A DNA stretch of 64,000 nt from an uncultured Flavobacteriaceae bacterium (GTDB lineage: Bacteria > Bacteroidota > Bacteroidia > Flavobacteriales > Flavobacteriaceae): NCBI GenBank assembly GCA_943789305.1, contig CALSTP010000001.1, positions 844,178 to 908,177 of the forward strand, written 5' to 3'. The translations under genes and the position numbers were made by a program. Under the pieces are notes generated by a model. That model made no database searches. It was given only the letters and a program-made list of their open reading frames with translations, and had not been told where the DNA came from. Every line of letters starts with the position of its first letter. Positions within the stretch are counted from its first letter, which is position 1. This document shows positions 55,182 to 63,841 of the stretch, in pieces.

Positions 55182-57127
55182 AAAAACACCTACTAATTCT
55201 ATTTGTATTTTTTTGTATGGGCATCTATGCTCAAACCGATGATGAGCCTGTAGTATGGGACTATTCTTGGGAACGTCGCTCAGACACAAAAATTGAGATT
55301 CAATTTAAGGCTACTGTTTTCGAAAAATGGCATTTGTACGGGATCGAATTACCCGAGGATGGGCCTCTACCTACCGAATTTATTTTTGAGATAGATTCTA
55401 CAAAATTTGCACTAAACGAACCCATAAAACAAAGTATTCCTAAGTTCGAATATGATCCAATTTTTGAAATTGATCTTTCTTTTTTTGATGGTGAAGCCAT
55501 TTTCACTCAAGTAGTTGATTTAATTGATTCGAGTTTAGATCTAATTGCAGGCGAAATCGTGTATCAAGCTTGTGACGATCGAGTATGTATTTTTAGGTCA
55601 GAAAATTTTGCAATTGCCCTGAAGAAGGGAGCGACAATTTCTTCACTTGAATTGGACCAGAAAAGTTTGGAGCGTTCAAAAGCATTAACCTTAAATCTAA
55701 AGAACAAAGAATATTTAAAAAGCAGCCTCAACGATTCCGAGAAGGAATACCCTTTTTTAAATTTATTTTTACTTGGATTTTTTGGGGGGATTATTGCTCT
55801 TTTGACTCCTTGCGTTTTTCCCATGATACCCCTCACGGTTTCCTTTTTCTTAAAGCAAGCTAAAAGTTTGCGTAAAGGAGTTTCAAATGCTTTACTCTAC
55901 GGTTTTTTTATAGTTTTGATCTATGTAATTTTGAGTTTGCCCTTTCATTTTATTGATTCGATCAACCCAGAGATACTGAATTCTATTGCAACCAATGTCT
56001 CTTTAAATCTTTTGTTTTTTGCGGTCTTTATTTTATTTGCTTTTTCTTTTTTTGGATACTATGAATTGTCATTGCCCAGCAGTTGGGGAAATTCTTCAGA
56101 TTCTGGATCTGAAATGCAAGGAGGATTGGGAATATTTTTTATGGCACTCACTTTAGCAATCGTTTCATTTTCTTGTACGGGTCCAATTTTGGGATCCCTT
56201 TTGGCTGGAAGTTTAACAACTGATGGTGGTGCTTTTCAGCTCACTGCAGGGATGACAGGTTTTGGTTTTGCTCTGGCATTACCCTTCGCTCTTTTTGCCC
56301 TATTTCCCAATGCACTCAATGCCTTTCCCAAATCGGGGGGTTGGATGACCACTGTGAAAGTAGCTCTAGGATTTTTGGAACTTGCACTGGCACTGAAATT
56401 TTTATCCAATGCAGATTTGGTTTCTCACTGGGGACTTTTAAAGCGCGAAGTGTTTTTGGGAATATGGCTGCTTTTAGCTTTGGGACTAACTCTATATCTC
56501 TTTGGAGTTTATGGGTTTCCACACGATCAAAAAGCTAAGCTTTCAAAAACTAGAATTGCAATAGGGGGGCTCAGTTTAATTTTTACGGTTTACTTATCCA
56601 TCGGATTAGTTTCCAAAGAAAACACCCTAAAGTTATTGAGTGGTTTTCCTCCACCTGAATTTTACAGCATTTATTCTACTGAAAATGATTGCCCCTTAGG
56701 TCTCGATTGTTACAAAGATTTTGAGGAGGGTATGGCAGTTGCCCGCGAATCACAAAAGCCTATCCTCTTGGATTTCACAGGTTGGGCTTGTGTAAATTGT
56801 AGAAAGGTTGAAGAAAATATTTGGTCTCAGAAAGATGTTTATCAAATCTTAAAAAATGAGGTTGTTTTGATTTCTTTGTACGTAGATGATCGAAAAAAAT
56901 TGGATGAAGCTTCCCAATTTAATTTTCAATTTCCTGATGGAAGAATTCAGAAAATAAATACAGTTGGAGAACAATGGGCAGCATTTCAGAGCCTCAACTT
57001 TAATACTGCATCACAACCCTTTTATGTGTTGATGAAAGCAGACGGAACCCTCCTGAACAGCCCAATACAGTATACCGATTCAAAGTCTTATTATCAGTGG
57101 TTATTGGCTGGAGTTGTTAGAGAATAA
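55178..57127 (+). CDS. dsbD: DsbD-like thiol:disulfide interchange protein
   Basis: From the ATG at 55178 (overlapping the tilS stop) the product has 649 residues and a signal peptide (MKKHLLILFVFFCMGIYAQ). An N-terminal periplasmic domain (about 25-160) has ACDDRVCIFRSENF with the DsbD-alpha-type Cys pair; about eight membrane spans follow with TPCVFPMIPLTVSFFL and SFSCTGPILGSLLAG, holding the two transfer cysteines; the C-terminal thioredoxin domain has GWACVNCRKVEENIW near residue 540. It brings reducing power to the periplasm for disulfide repair and cytochrome c maturation, so it complements CcsBA at 5.3 kb. Confidence 0.94.
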   Translation: MKKHLLILFVFFCMGIYAQTDDEPVVWDYSWERRSDTKIEIQFKATVFEKWHLYGIELPEDGPLPTEFIFEIDSTKFALNEPIKQSIPKFEYDPIFEIDLSFFDGEAIFTQVVDLIDSSLDLIAGEIVYQACDDRVCIFRSENFAIALKKGATISSLELDQKSLERSKALTLNLKNKEYLKSSLNDSEKEYPFLNLFLLGFFGGIIALLTPCVFPMIPLTVSFFLKQAKSLRKGVSNALLYGFFIVLIYVILSLPFHFIDSINPEILNSIATNVSLNLLFFAVFILFAFSFFGYYELSLPSSWGNSSDSGSEMQGGLGIFFMALTLAIVSFSCTGPILGSLLAGSLTTDGGAFQLTAGMTGFGFALALPFALFALFPNALNAFPKSGGWMTTVKVALGFLELALALKFLSNADLVSHWGLLKREVFLGIWLLLALGLTLYLFGVYGFPHDQKAKLSKTRIAIGGLSLIFTVYLSIGLVSKENTLKLLSGFPPPEFYSIYSTENDCPLGLDCYKDFEEGMAVARESQKPILLDFTGWACVNCRKVEENIWSQKDVYQILKNEVVLISLYVDDRKKLDEASQFNFQFPDGRIQKINTVGEQWAAFQSLNFNTASQPFYVLMKADGTLLNSPIQYTDSKSYYQWLLAGVVRE

Positions 57128-57213
57128 AAATTCAAGCTAAGTTTTGTTTTGACTATTAAATTATTGTTTTTCTAAAACAATAGCAGTACATTGGAATTCC
57201 AAATCTTATGCTT

Positions 57214-57659
57214 ATGTTCGTTCAAATATTTGGGAGCGTAGTCTACGGGATAGATGCTCACCCCATTACTATCCAAGTAAATATTGATAACGTTATTGGT
57301 TATCATCTTGTCGGTTTGCCTGATAATGTCATCAAGTAAAGTAATTTTCGAATTGCAGCAGCACTTCAAAATTCATGATACCGACTTACAGTAAAAAAAT
57401 CAACATCAATATGGCTCCTGCCAATTTACGAAAAGAAGGTTTTGCCTATGATTTGTCTCTAGCTCCAGGTATTTTAGCAGTTTCTAGTCAAATCAAAACA
57501 AACTTATTAAGCGATTATGTGGTCATGGGAGAGATTGCTTTTGATGGTGCTTCGACCGATTAAAGATGCTTTATCCATCGCTATTCAAGTATTAAAAGAT
57601 AAGTTTAAAGTGTTTTTAATATGGGTAGCACTCTTTTTAGGCTTTCCAGCTAAAATTTG
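57214..57659 (+). pseudogene. Remains of comM/yifB (Mg chelatase-like ATPase)
   Basis: From ATG 57214 the frame reads MFVQIFGSVVYGIDAHPITI and QVNIDNVIGYHLVGLPDNVIK, then stop, SNFRIAAALQNS, stop. A shift gives INMAPANLRKEGFAYDLSLA and VVMGEIAFDG, then another shift gives RPIKDALSIAIQVLKD. These are the first 140 residues of the ComM/YifB family (consensus VYGIDA, HLVGLPDNAIKES, RIAAAL, INLAPADLRKEG, GELSLDG). The Walker A part and the rest of the gene are absent. A short open frame at 57375-57563 is only a surviving piece. The rest of 57128-57750 contains no other feature. Confidence 0.85.
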
Positions 57660-57750
57660 AATATCACAAACGATAACACAATAGTTTTTTTAAATACTGT
57701 AATTGGGGAAAGGATTTACACCAATTTTAAAGTATGTCATATTCTTTACA

Positions 57751-58224
57751 TTATTGCTCCAGCTTTTGAGCAATATTATCATAATTCTCTTGGATTAGGA
57801 CTTCAGTCCATATGGTAGGTTTTTTACCACCATACAATGCAAGATAAGTTACATCACTATGCTTTGAAGACGAATGCCAGTGTTCCGTGTTTTTTTCACA
57901 TTTAATAATGTCACCAGTTTTCATTTTCACAGCTTCCTTTCCTTTTTCCTGATAATAACCCTCCCCAGCAACTACAATTAACACCTGTACAGAGGTGTGT
58001 TTATGCCAATCTAAAGTGGAATTTGCTTTAAAGGTTGCTTTGGTAATATTGTATGCTAAATCATCATCAGCTTGTAACAATCTATTAAGCCATGCTTCAC
58101 CTATGTAATGTGTGTTTGGGGCTTTAAACCCTTCGTTTAGGTATGAAGACATCACATAATCAGAATCTTGAGCATAAATACTAACAGAGATAAAAAACAC
58201 TAAAATGTAAGATGCACTTTTCAT
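57751..58224 (-). CDS. Secreted cupin-domain protein
   Basis: The product has 157 residues with a signal peptide (about 1-18, ending IYAQ) and one cupin domain: LDWHKHTSVQVLIVVAGEGYYQEKGKE is the first motif with its two His and Glu metal ligands, and KCEKNTEHWHSSSKHSDVTYLAL the second with its His. This is a DUF/ChrR-like small cupin; function unknown. It lies 21 bases after the DUF5916 gene on the same strand, so it may be co-transcribed. Unusual is the export of a single-domain cupin. Confidence 0.85.
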   Translation of the reverse strand: MKSASYILVFFISVSIYAQDSDYVMSSYLNEGFKAPNTHYIGEAWLNRLLQADDDLAYNITKATFKANSTLDWHKHTSVQVLIVVAGEGYYQEKGKEAVKMKTGDIIKCEKNTEHWHSSSKHSDVTYLALYGGKKPTIWTEVLIQENYDNIAQKLEQ

Positions 58225-58245
58225 AGAATCGATTTTTAATTAATA

Positions 58246-60477
58246 TTACAAATTTAACCAATAGGTCATTTTTAAGTTAATCGACCGAAATCGAGGAGAA
58301 AATCCAGTAGTATAATAATTATCGTTGTACACCAAAAACAAATCCGATAACGGTGCAAAACGCCATTGAAGACGGGCATTAATTCCAAAATTTTGACGCT
58401 GATTACTGTATTGTATCAAAGCGGTAAGAAATAATGATTTGTTAAATGTCACATCCATACGAGGTGTAATCAACCAATAATTTGCACTTTCATAAGGTTC
58501 AGGCAATTTGATACCATCATAATTCACATTTATACTAAGTTGTCCCCTAGGTTGCAATCGATAACTTATAGTTCCACCAACAGAATATCTATTTCCATTA
58601 AAGAATTGACCCAGTGTTGTATTCAGTGCATAGGTAAATAACTTTGTGTTGTTCGTAGTAAATTCAATATTTGCATAATTGAACGAATACCTTTTGTTTC
58701 CTGGCAATGGAGTACCACCATCGGTTCGGGTGGGATCAAAATCATTTGTCAAAAATATGTATTGATTGAATACATTAGCCGTAATTTTAGCATTGCTTGT
58801 AAACTCTGTTTCCCAAGTAGCTCGCAATGAGTAATCAGTGAGTTTAAAATCGACTTTGGTTCTAAAGTAGTTGATGAATAGTAATTGTACATTATTTCTA
58901 TTTACAATTTCCCTGTTTTTTGGAAAAAAAAAACGTTGTGCAAAATTTCCCATCTTAAAAATATCTGTTCTAGGAACAAACCCCAAATCCGCAGTAAAGT
59001 CATTGTCCACATAGACCCAATCATTGATAAAGACCCAGTTGTTTTTATTGTAGGTGGTGATTGCCTCCGCTGAAAAATTACCTTCTTTATCATCAGGATT
59101 GACAGACTTATGAAGGTAATAACGACCCGACCAGGTGTTATCCTCAGACGCTAGGTTGTAATCCACACCAAAGACTCTATTGTATTTGTCATTTACTTCT
59201 GAAAAGTCATACTCCTTGAAGCGTTCTCTATTAACCATAAACGCGCTAATATTTGAACGTTTCCCTATTTTTTTTTGTAGGGCAATCATGGTGTTATTAT
59301 TGGATGCAATTTCATTTGCTTCGTCAGCAGCAGTTTGAATATTCAAAATTCCTAATCGCCAATCTTCATTGAGTTTGCCACTTAACCTCGCTCCAGCGAT
59401 AATGTCGTTTTGAATGAGATTATCATTAGCGTCAAGTGCTAATCCAATTCGTCTAGAGAAAAATGGTCGAGCCTCTCTAAAAAAGTTTCCGAAAGAACCA
59501 AATAAATCACTGTTATCAATAAAGAATTGTCGTCGTTCGGGTAAACGTATTTCAAAACGTGTAAGATTGGTAAAAATTTCATCCACTTCCACATTAGAAA
59601 AATCGGGATTAAAGGTTAAATCTAAATTTAGACCATCACCAATAGCAATTTTGGCATCGCCACCAACTGTAATTGAATTATCGCGAACATTTTTTACAAA
59701 ATCCTTTTGAGCCAATCCGTTAGCATAAGGAATTAAAGTTAAAGGGGTTCTTGATTTCCCTAGCGGTTTTTCAAAAATAAGATTATCGGCAAATGCTAAC
59801 GTTCCTAATAATTGTGTTTGGGGCACCCTAGCCAAAGTACTCGTTTCATTGGATTGAATATTGAACCGATACGGACGTACACGCCATTTGGTTGCACCTT
59901 CTTCAAACTTTAGTGAAGTAAAAGGAATCATCATTTCAGCTGTATAATAGGTGTCATGTATTTTACTTTCCCCTTGCCATTTGACATCCCAAGCAAAATT
60001 GTAATTTTCGCGAGCTGCACCACCAGAGTACACCAAAAACTCTCTCCGGACCCCATATGGGGTGATGCCAAAACCAAAAGCATTTGTACCGTCATTAAAG
60101 GTATCCAACAGAATAGTTACATTATCATTACGAATTCCGCTAAAGTCGCGTCGTAATGAAGTTATTACAAAATCATTGTTTATTGCTTCTGCTTTAATAC
60201 CAACATACAAAGCGGTATCATCGTATGCAATTTGGACAGTGGTTTGATATTTGGCAGCAATACTGTCTGAGGGGAAATACTGCCAAAAGTCGGTAGTTTT
60301 TTGAGCTGTTTTCCAAATTGGTTCACTCAATTCTCCATCTAGTTCAATGGCTTGAGTCGTGTATTTTGCATGAAGTCCTTTTGATACTTCTTGTGCAGTT
60401 ATGTTTTGAAAAATTAAGGTAACTAAACCCAAAAGTATAGGCTTTTGAATTAGTCTCAAGTTTTGGAGTCTTCCCAT
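58246..60477 (-). CDS. DUF5916 outer-membrane protein with CBM9-like N-terminal domain
   Basis: The protein has 743 residues and a signal peptide (about 1-28). The first 200 residues have the carbohydrate-binding family 9-like pattern (AIELDGELSEPIWKTA, QIAYDDTALYVGIKAEA, NDNVTILLDTFNDGTNAFGFGITPYG). The remainder is rich in alternating beta strands with aromatic ends and stops with LKMTYWLNL, like a beta-barrel membrane protein (DUF5916). The exact role is unknown; family members are frequent in marine Bacteroidota. No SusC/D pair or glycosidase is near. Confidence 0.85.
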   Translation of the reverse strand: MGRLQNLRLIQKPILLGLVTLIFQNITAQEVSKGLHAKYTTQAIELDGELSEPIWKTAQKTTDFWQYFPSDSIAAKYQTTVQIAYDDTALYVGIKAEAINNDFVITSLRRDFSGIRNDNVTILLDTFNDGTNAFGFGITPYGVRREFLVYSGGAARENYNFAWDVKWQGESKIHDTYYTAEMMIPFTSLKFEEGATKWRVRPYRFNIQSNETSTLARVPQTQLLGTLAFADNLIFEKPLGKSRTPLTLIPYANGLAQKDFVKNVRDNSITVGGDAKIAIGDGLNLDLTFNPDFSNVEVDEIFTNLTRFEIRLPERRQFFIDNSDLFGSFGNFFREARPFFSRRIGLALDANDNLIQNDIIAGARLSGKLNEDWRLGILNIQTAADEANEIASNNNTMIALQKKIGKRSNISAFMVNRERFKEYDFSEVNDKYNRVFGVDYNLASEDNTWSGRYYLHKSVNPDDKEGNFSAEAITTYNKNNWVFINDWVYVDNDFTADLGFVPRTDIFKMGNFAQRFFFPKNREIVNRNNVQLLFINYFRTKVDFKLTDYSLRATWETEFTSNAKITANVFNQYIFLTNDFDPTRTDGGTPLPGNKRYSFNYANIEFTTNNTKLFTYALNTTLGQFFNGNRYSVGGTISYRLQPRGQLSINVNYDGIKLPEPYESANYWLITPRMDVTFNKSLFLTALIQYSNQRQNFGINARLQWRFAPLSDLFLVYNDNYYTTGFSPRFRSINLKMTYWLNL

Positions 60478-60479
60478 AA

Positions 60480-60773
60480 AAATTTCGATTTTCGGACGTA
60501 AATCAACTGTTTCTCATCTTGTTTAAGGTAGTCGTCATCATATCGAATACCATAAGTTGTCATTATTTTTTGGTTTCCATTACTAAACTATGTTACGCTA
60601 GCATCTTTTGTAAACTGAAGCACTTGTTTAGCAACATTCTTGGTATCTATTAGATTACTAAAGGTGTTTACCAATGTTTTTAAAGCGAGCTGGTCTTTGA
60701 TTATTATAGTATTCTCTTATTTACAAGCTGTTATTGTTAACAAGAATTCAAAAAGTAAGCCATAATATTTCAT
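60480..60773 (-). pseudogene. Remains of a SnoaL/NTF2-like secreted protein
   Basis: On the minus strand from ATG 60773 the frame reads MKYYGLLFEFLLTITACK, stop, ENTIIIKDQLALKTLVNTFSN, then VAKQVLQFTKDASVT, stop, FSNGNQKI, and ends TTYGIRYDDDYLKQDEKQ followed by VRKSKFL. The two ends match the start (signal with lipobox TAC) and the end (RYDD-YLK-DGKW) of the nuclear-transport-factor-2/SnoaL-like family, with the central part missing. The two stops and the deletion show a dead gene. The rest of 60774-60926 is featureless. Confidence 0.65.
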
Positions 60774-60926
60774 AGGTTAACTATCAAAAACAAATTTACA
60801 TCAAAAATAGACTTTATTAGAAGTACTGACTTACCACAATTACAGATACGCTTACCATTATTACTGATGGCATCATTATCCTAATTTTAGATGTATTACA
60901 TTTACGTTAATAATTGATGTGAATTT

Positions 60927-61835
60927 ATGGAAAATTACATAACCATTGATAGTGTTGGCACCTATTTCAAATTGCGAAATTATGAGCTATTACATCCTTT
61001 GATAGGTATTTTAAATTTCGATAATTTTAAGCCAGAACCTAATGTAGTCCCCGAACACAATGGATTCAACTTTGCTTGTTATGCAATTTTCTTGAAGGAT
61101 AATAAATCTTGTAAAATGAAATATGGTGGTAAGTCATATGATTATGATGATGGTACCATGGTATTTATTGCTCCACAGCAATCTGTTGGTTTTAGTTATG
61201 ACAAAAATTATGTCCCAAAAGGTTATGCTTTATTATTTCATCCTGATTTACTTTTGGGAACAGATTTTGGAAAAAAAATAAATAGCTATTCGTTTTTCTC
61301 TTATGCTGTAAATGAAGCTTTACATCTTTCATCCAAAGAACGAAAACTCGTTCTTGGTGTGCTGAAAAATATTCAATTTGAATTGGAACAGAATTTAGAC
61401 GAACACAGTAAACAGTTAATTGCTTCCAATCTTGAATTATTGCTCAACTATTGTTCACGATTTTATGACCGACAATTTCTTACAAGACAAACCACACATA
61501 ACAACGTATTAATAAAGTTCGATGTTCTTTTAAGTGCTTACTTAACCTCAGATCAGCCTCAAAGATTAGGATTACCATCAGTTAGTCATTTTGCAAATCA
61601 ATTACATTTATCTTCTAATTATTTTGGGGATCTAATAAAAAAGGAAACGGGTAAATCAGCACGAGAATACATTCAATCCAAGCTTATTGAAATCGCTAAA
61701 GAAAAGGTTTTCGACCGAAACAAATCTGTAAGTGAAATTGCCTATGAACTGGGGTTTAAATATCCGCAACATTTCAGCAGATTGTTTAAGTCAAAGGTTG
61801 GGTATTCTCCTAACGAATTTCGATTTTTAAATTAA
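60927..61835 (+). CDS. AraC family transcriptional regulator
   Basis: The product has 302 residues. Residues 1-190 form a cupin-like sensor domain (NFACYAIFLKDNKSCKMKYGG; DDGTMVFIAPQQ) and the C-terminal 100 residues hold two helix-turn-helix units: HFANQLHLSSNYFGDLIKKETG and SVSEIAYELGFKYPQHFSRLFK, the AraC signature. It probably acts on a neighbouring gene; candidates are the DUF5916/cupin pair, which is divergent, or the permease-5-oxoprolinase genes downstream. The inducer is unknown. Confidence 0.92.
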   Translation: MENYITIDSVGTYFKLRNYELLHPLIGILNFDNFKPEPNVVPEHNGFNFACYAIFLKDNKSCKMKYGGKSYDYDDGTMVFIAPQQSVGFSYDKNYVPKGYALLFHPDLLLGTDFGKKINSYSFFSYAVNEALHLSSKERKLVLGVLKNIQFELEQNLDEHSKQLIASNLELLLNYCSRFYDRQFLTRQTTHNNVLIKFDVLLSAYLTSDQPQRLGLPSVSHFANQLHLSSNYFGDLIKKETGKSAREYIQSKLIEIAKEKVFDRNKSVSEIAYELGFKYPQHFSRLFKSKVGYSPNEFRFLN

Positions 61836-61917
61836 AGTTTTTATTTGATTAGTTCTATTACTAAAAAAAGGATTGTCTTGTTGGCTATCCTAAAATGATT
61901 AACTTCACTGGAAAAAT

Positions 61918-63111
61918 ATGTTTCCAAAGTTTAATGGAGGTCCAGCAATAATAATTACGGCTGCTTTTATTGGTCCAGGAACAATAACGCTTTGTGTTTT
62001 AGCGGGAGTTCAAAATGGGTTTTCGTTGCTATGGGCAATGTTGTTGTCTATTTTTATTACAATTTTTATTCAGAATACAACCGCCCGAATTAGTTACACT
62101 ACCCGGAAAGGATTGGCAGAGAGTTTGCTGCTTCAAACATCAAATCCATTTTTTAAGCTTCTTTTGGCTTTACTACTCATTAGTGCTATTTTTATTGGAA
62201 ATGCTGCTTATGAAGCGGGGAATTTGTCTGGTGCTTTGATTGGATTCCAATCGATCATTTCTGATGTTAATTTTCATTTTGGAACTCGTTTTGACTTCCT
62301 TCCTGTTTTTATCGGAATCTTAGTTGCTGGATTAATCTTGTTGGGTTCCAATAAGCTTCTAAAAAATGTATTGGTCAGCATTGTTCTTTTGATGAGTGTA
62401 TCTTTTTTTATTACCGCCCTATTGACAAAACCCAATCTGCAAGACCTTTTATACGGTCTTTTTATGCCCACTTTTAATTCAAAAGATACGCTTACTATTG
62501 TTGGTTTATTGGGAACAACAGTAGTGCCTTACAATTTATTTTTACATGCTGCATTGGTAAAAGACGAACATTTTTCACTGGAGTCTCTTAGGCGGGATAC
62601 GGTGTTTGCTGTTGGTCTAGGAGGTTTGGTATCCTTGTGCATAATAATTTCTGCCGCTGCACTGGAGGGTCAATCGGTTGAGTCCGCTTCAGATTTAGGG
62701 CAAGCTTTGGCACCTTTGTATGGAGATTTTGCAACCACATTGATGTCTTTGGGTTTGTTTGCTGCAGGGATTACCTCGGCTATTACTGCACCTATGGCAG
62801 CTGCATTTGTAGTTTGTGAATGTTTTGGATGGCGAACAAATTCAAAGGGATACAAGAGTATTGCACTTTTGGTTCTCGCAACTGGGGTTATTCTTTCTTC
62901 TATGCAGATTCGACCCATTGAAGTGGTGCGATTTGCACAAATCACCAATGGGATTTTACTTCCAGTAGTGGGATTGTTTTTAGTATTTTTGGTTAATAAT
63001 TCCAAACTGATGCAAGGGAAAACAGCCTCTGTTACTTCCAATATAATTTTATCATTTATTGAATTATTTCTTCTTTTTTTAGGTGTAAAAAGTTTGGGTT
63101 TAATTTTTTAA
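61918..63111 (+). CDS. Nramp-related permease lacking the metal ligands (YcsG-like)
   Basis: The protein has 397 residues and about 11 spans, with the Nramp fold pattern. The first-span site, DPGN in true Nramp metal carriers, is GPGT here (residues 19-22), and the sixth-span MPHN is VPYN (in TTVVPYNLFLHAALV, near residue 203). Three of the four metal-binding positions are therefore changed, so Mn2+/Fe2+ transport is unlikely. It starts only two bases before pxpA and resembles the Bacillus arrangement where ycsG is next to ycsF (pxpA). I infer it imports 5-oxoproline or a related compound. Confidence 0.85.
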   Translation: MFPKFNGGPAIIITAAFIGPGTITLCVLAGVQNGFSLLWAMLLSIFITIFIQNTTARISYTTRKGLAESLLLQTSNPFFKLLLALLLISAIFIGNAAYEAGNLSGALIGFQSIISDVNFHFGTRFDFLPVFIGILVAGLILLGSNKLLKNVLVSIVLLMSVSFFITALLTKPNLQDLLYGLFMPTFNSKDTLTIVGLLGTTVVPYNLFLHAALVKDEHFSLESLRRDTVFAVGLGGLVSLCIIISAAALEGQSVESASDLGQALAPLYGDFATTLMSLGLFAAGITSAITAPMAAAFVVCECFGWRTNSKGYKSIALLVLATGVILSSMQIRPIEVVRFAQITNGILLPVVGLFLVFLVNNSKLMQGKTASVTSNIILSFIELFLLFLGVKSLGLIF

Positions 63112-63112
63112 T

Positions 63113-63841
63113 ATGTCAACAATCGATCTCAATTGCGATATGGGCGAAGGAATTGGAAACGACTCCTTGATAATGCCTTACATAAGTTCTTGTAGCATTG
63201 CTTGTGGGGGTCATTTCGGTAATCGAAACTCAATTTTAGAAACTTTGATTTTGGCAAAAAAGCACAAGGTGAAAGTTGGGGCTCATCCCGCATATCCAGA
63301 TCCTGAAAATTTTGGCAGAAAATCAATGTCTTTGTCCATACATGAACTAAAACAACATTTGAAACAACAATTAAAACGATTTATGGAATGTTGTGCCCTA
63401 ACAAAAAGCAGCATTCATCACATAAAACCACATGGGGCTTTATACAACGATATGTTTCTCTATAAAATTCCTACAGAAGTTTTTATTGAACTCATTGAAG
63501 AGCTTATTCCCGATGCTTATATTTATTGTTCCCCAGGCAGTTTATTAGAAAAAGAATGTCGAAAAGTTGGTTTGAAGGTAAAGTTGGAAGGATTTATGGA
63601 TCGAGTTTACAACCCCGATGCTACTCTTCGTTCACGTTCCCTAGAAGGAGCAGTTTTAAATGATTTAGATCAAATTGAAAAGCAGCTTATGTTGATGGTT
63701 ACCGAAAAAAAAGTTCCAATTGGAGCTGACGAAACCATAGACTTGAATGTTCAAACCGTATGTTTACATGGAGATAACCCCAAAGCAGTAGAAATAATCA
63801 AGCATGTTAATCAGCTTTTAAAAATAAAGGGAATTAATTGA
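63113..63841 (+). CDS. pxpA: 5-oxoprolinase subunit A (LamB/YcsF family)
   Basis: The protein has 242 residues and the LamB/YcsF blocks: IDLNCDMGEG at the start, SCSIACGGHFGN, GAHPAYPDPENFGRK, HIKPHGALYND and VCLHGDNP at the end. PxpA works with PxpB and PxpC to open the 5-oxoproline ring to glutamate with ATP. Its stop overlaps the ATG of the following gene by one base. Confidence 0.94.
   Translation: MSTIDLNCDMGEGIGNDSLIMPYISSCSIACGGHFGNRNSILETLILAKKHKVKVGAHPAYPDPENFGRKSMSLSIHELKQHLKQQLKRFMECCALTKSSIHHIKPHGALYNDMFLYKIPTEVFIELIEELIPDAYIYCSPGSLLEKECRKVGLKVKLEGFMDRVYNPDATLRSRSLEGAVLNDLDQIEKQLMLMVTEKKVPIGADETIDLNVQTVCLHGDNPKAVEIIKHVNQLLKIKGIN

Noticed and set aside
57375-57563. Short open frame as a separate small protein
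   Set aside because: It is a piece of the comM/yifB remains (INMAPANLRKEG, GEIAFDG).
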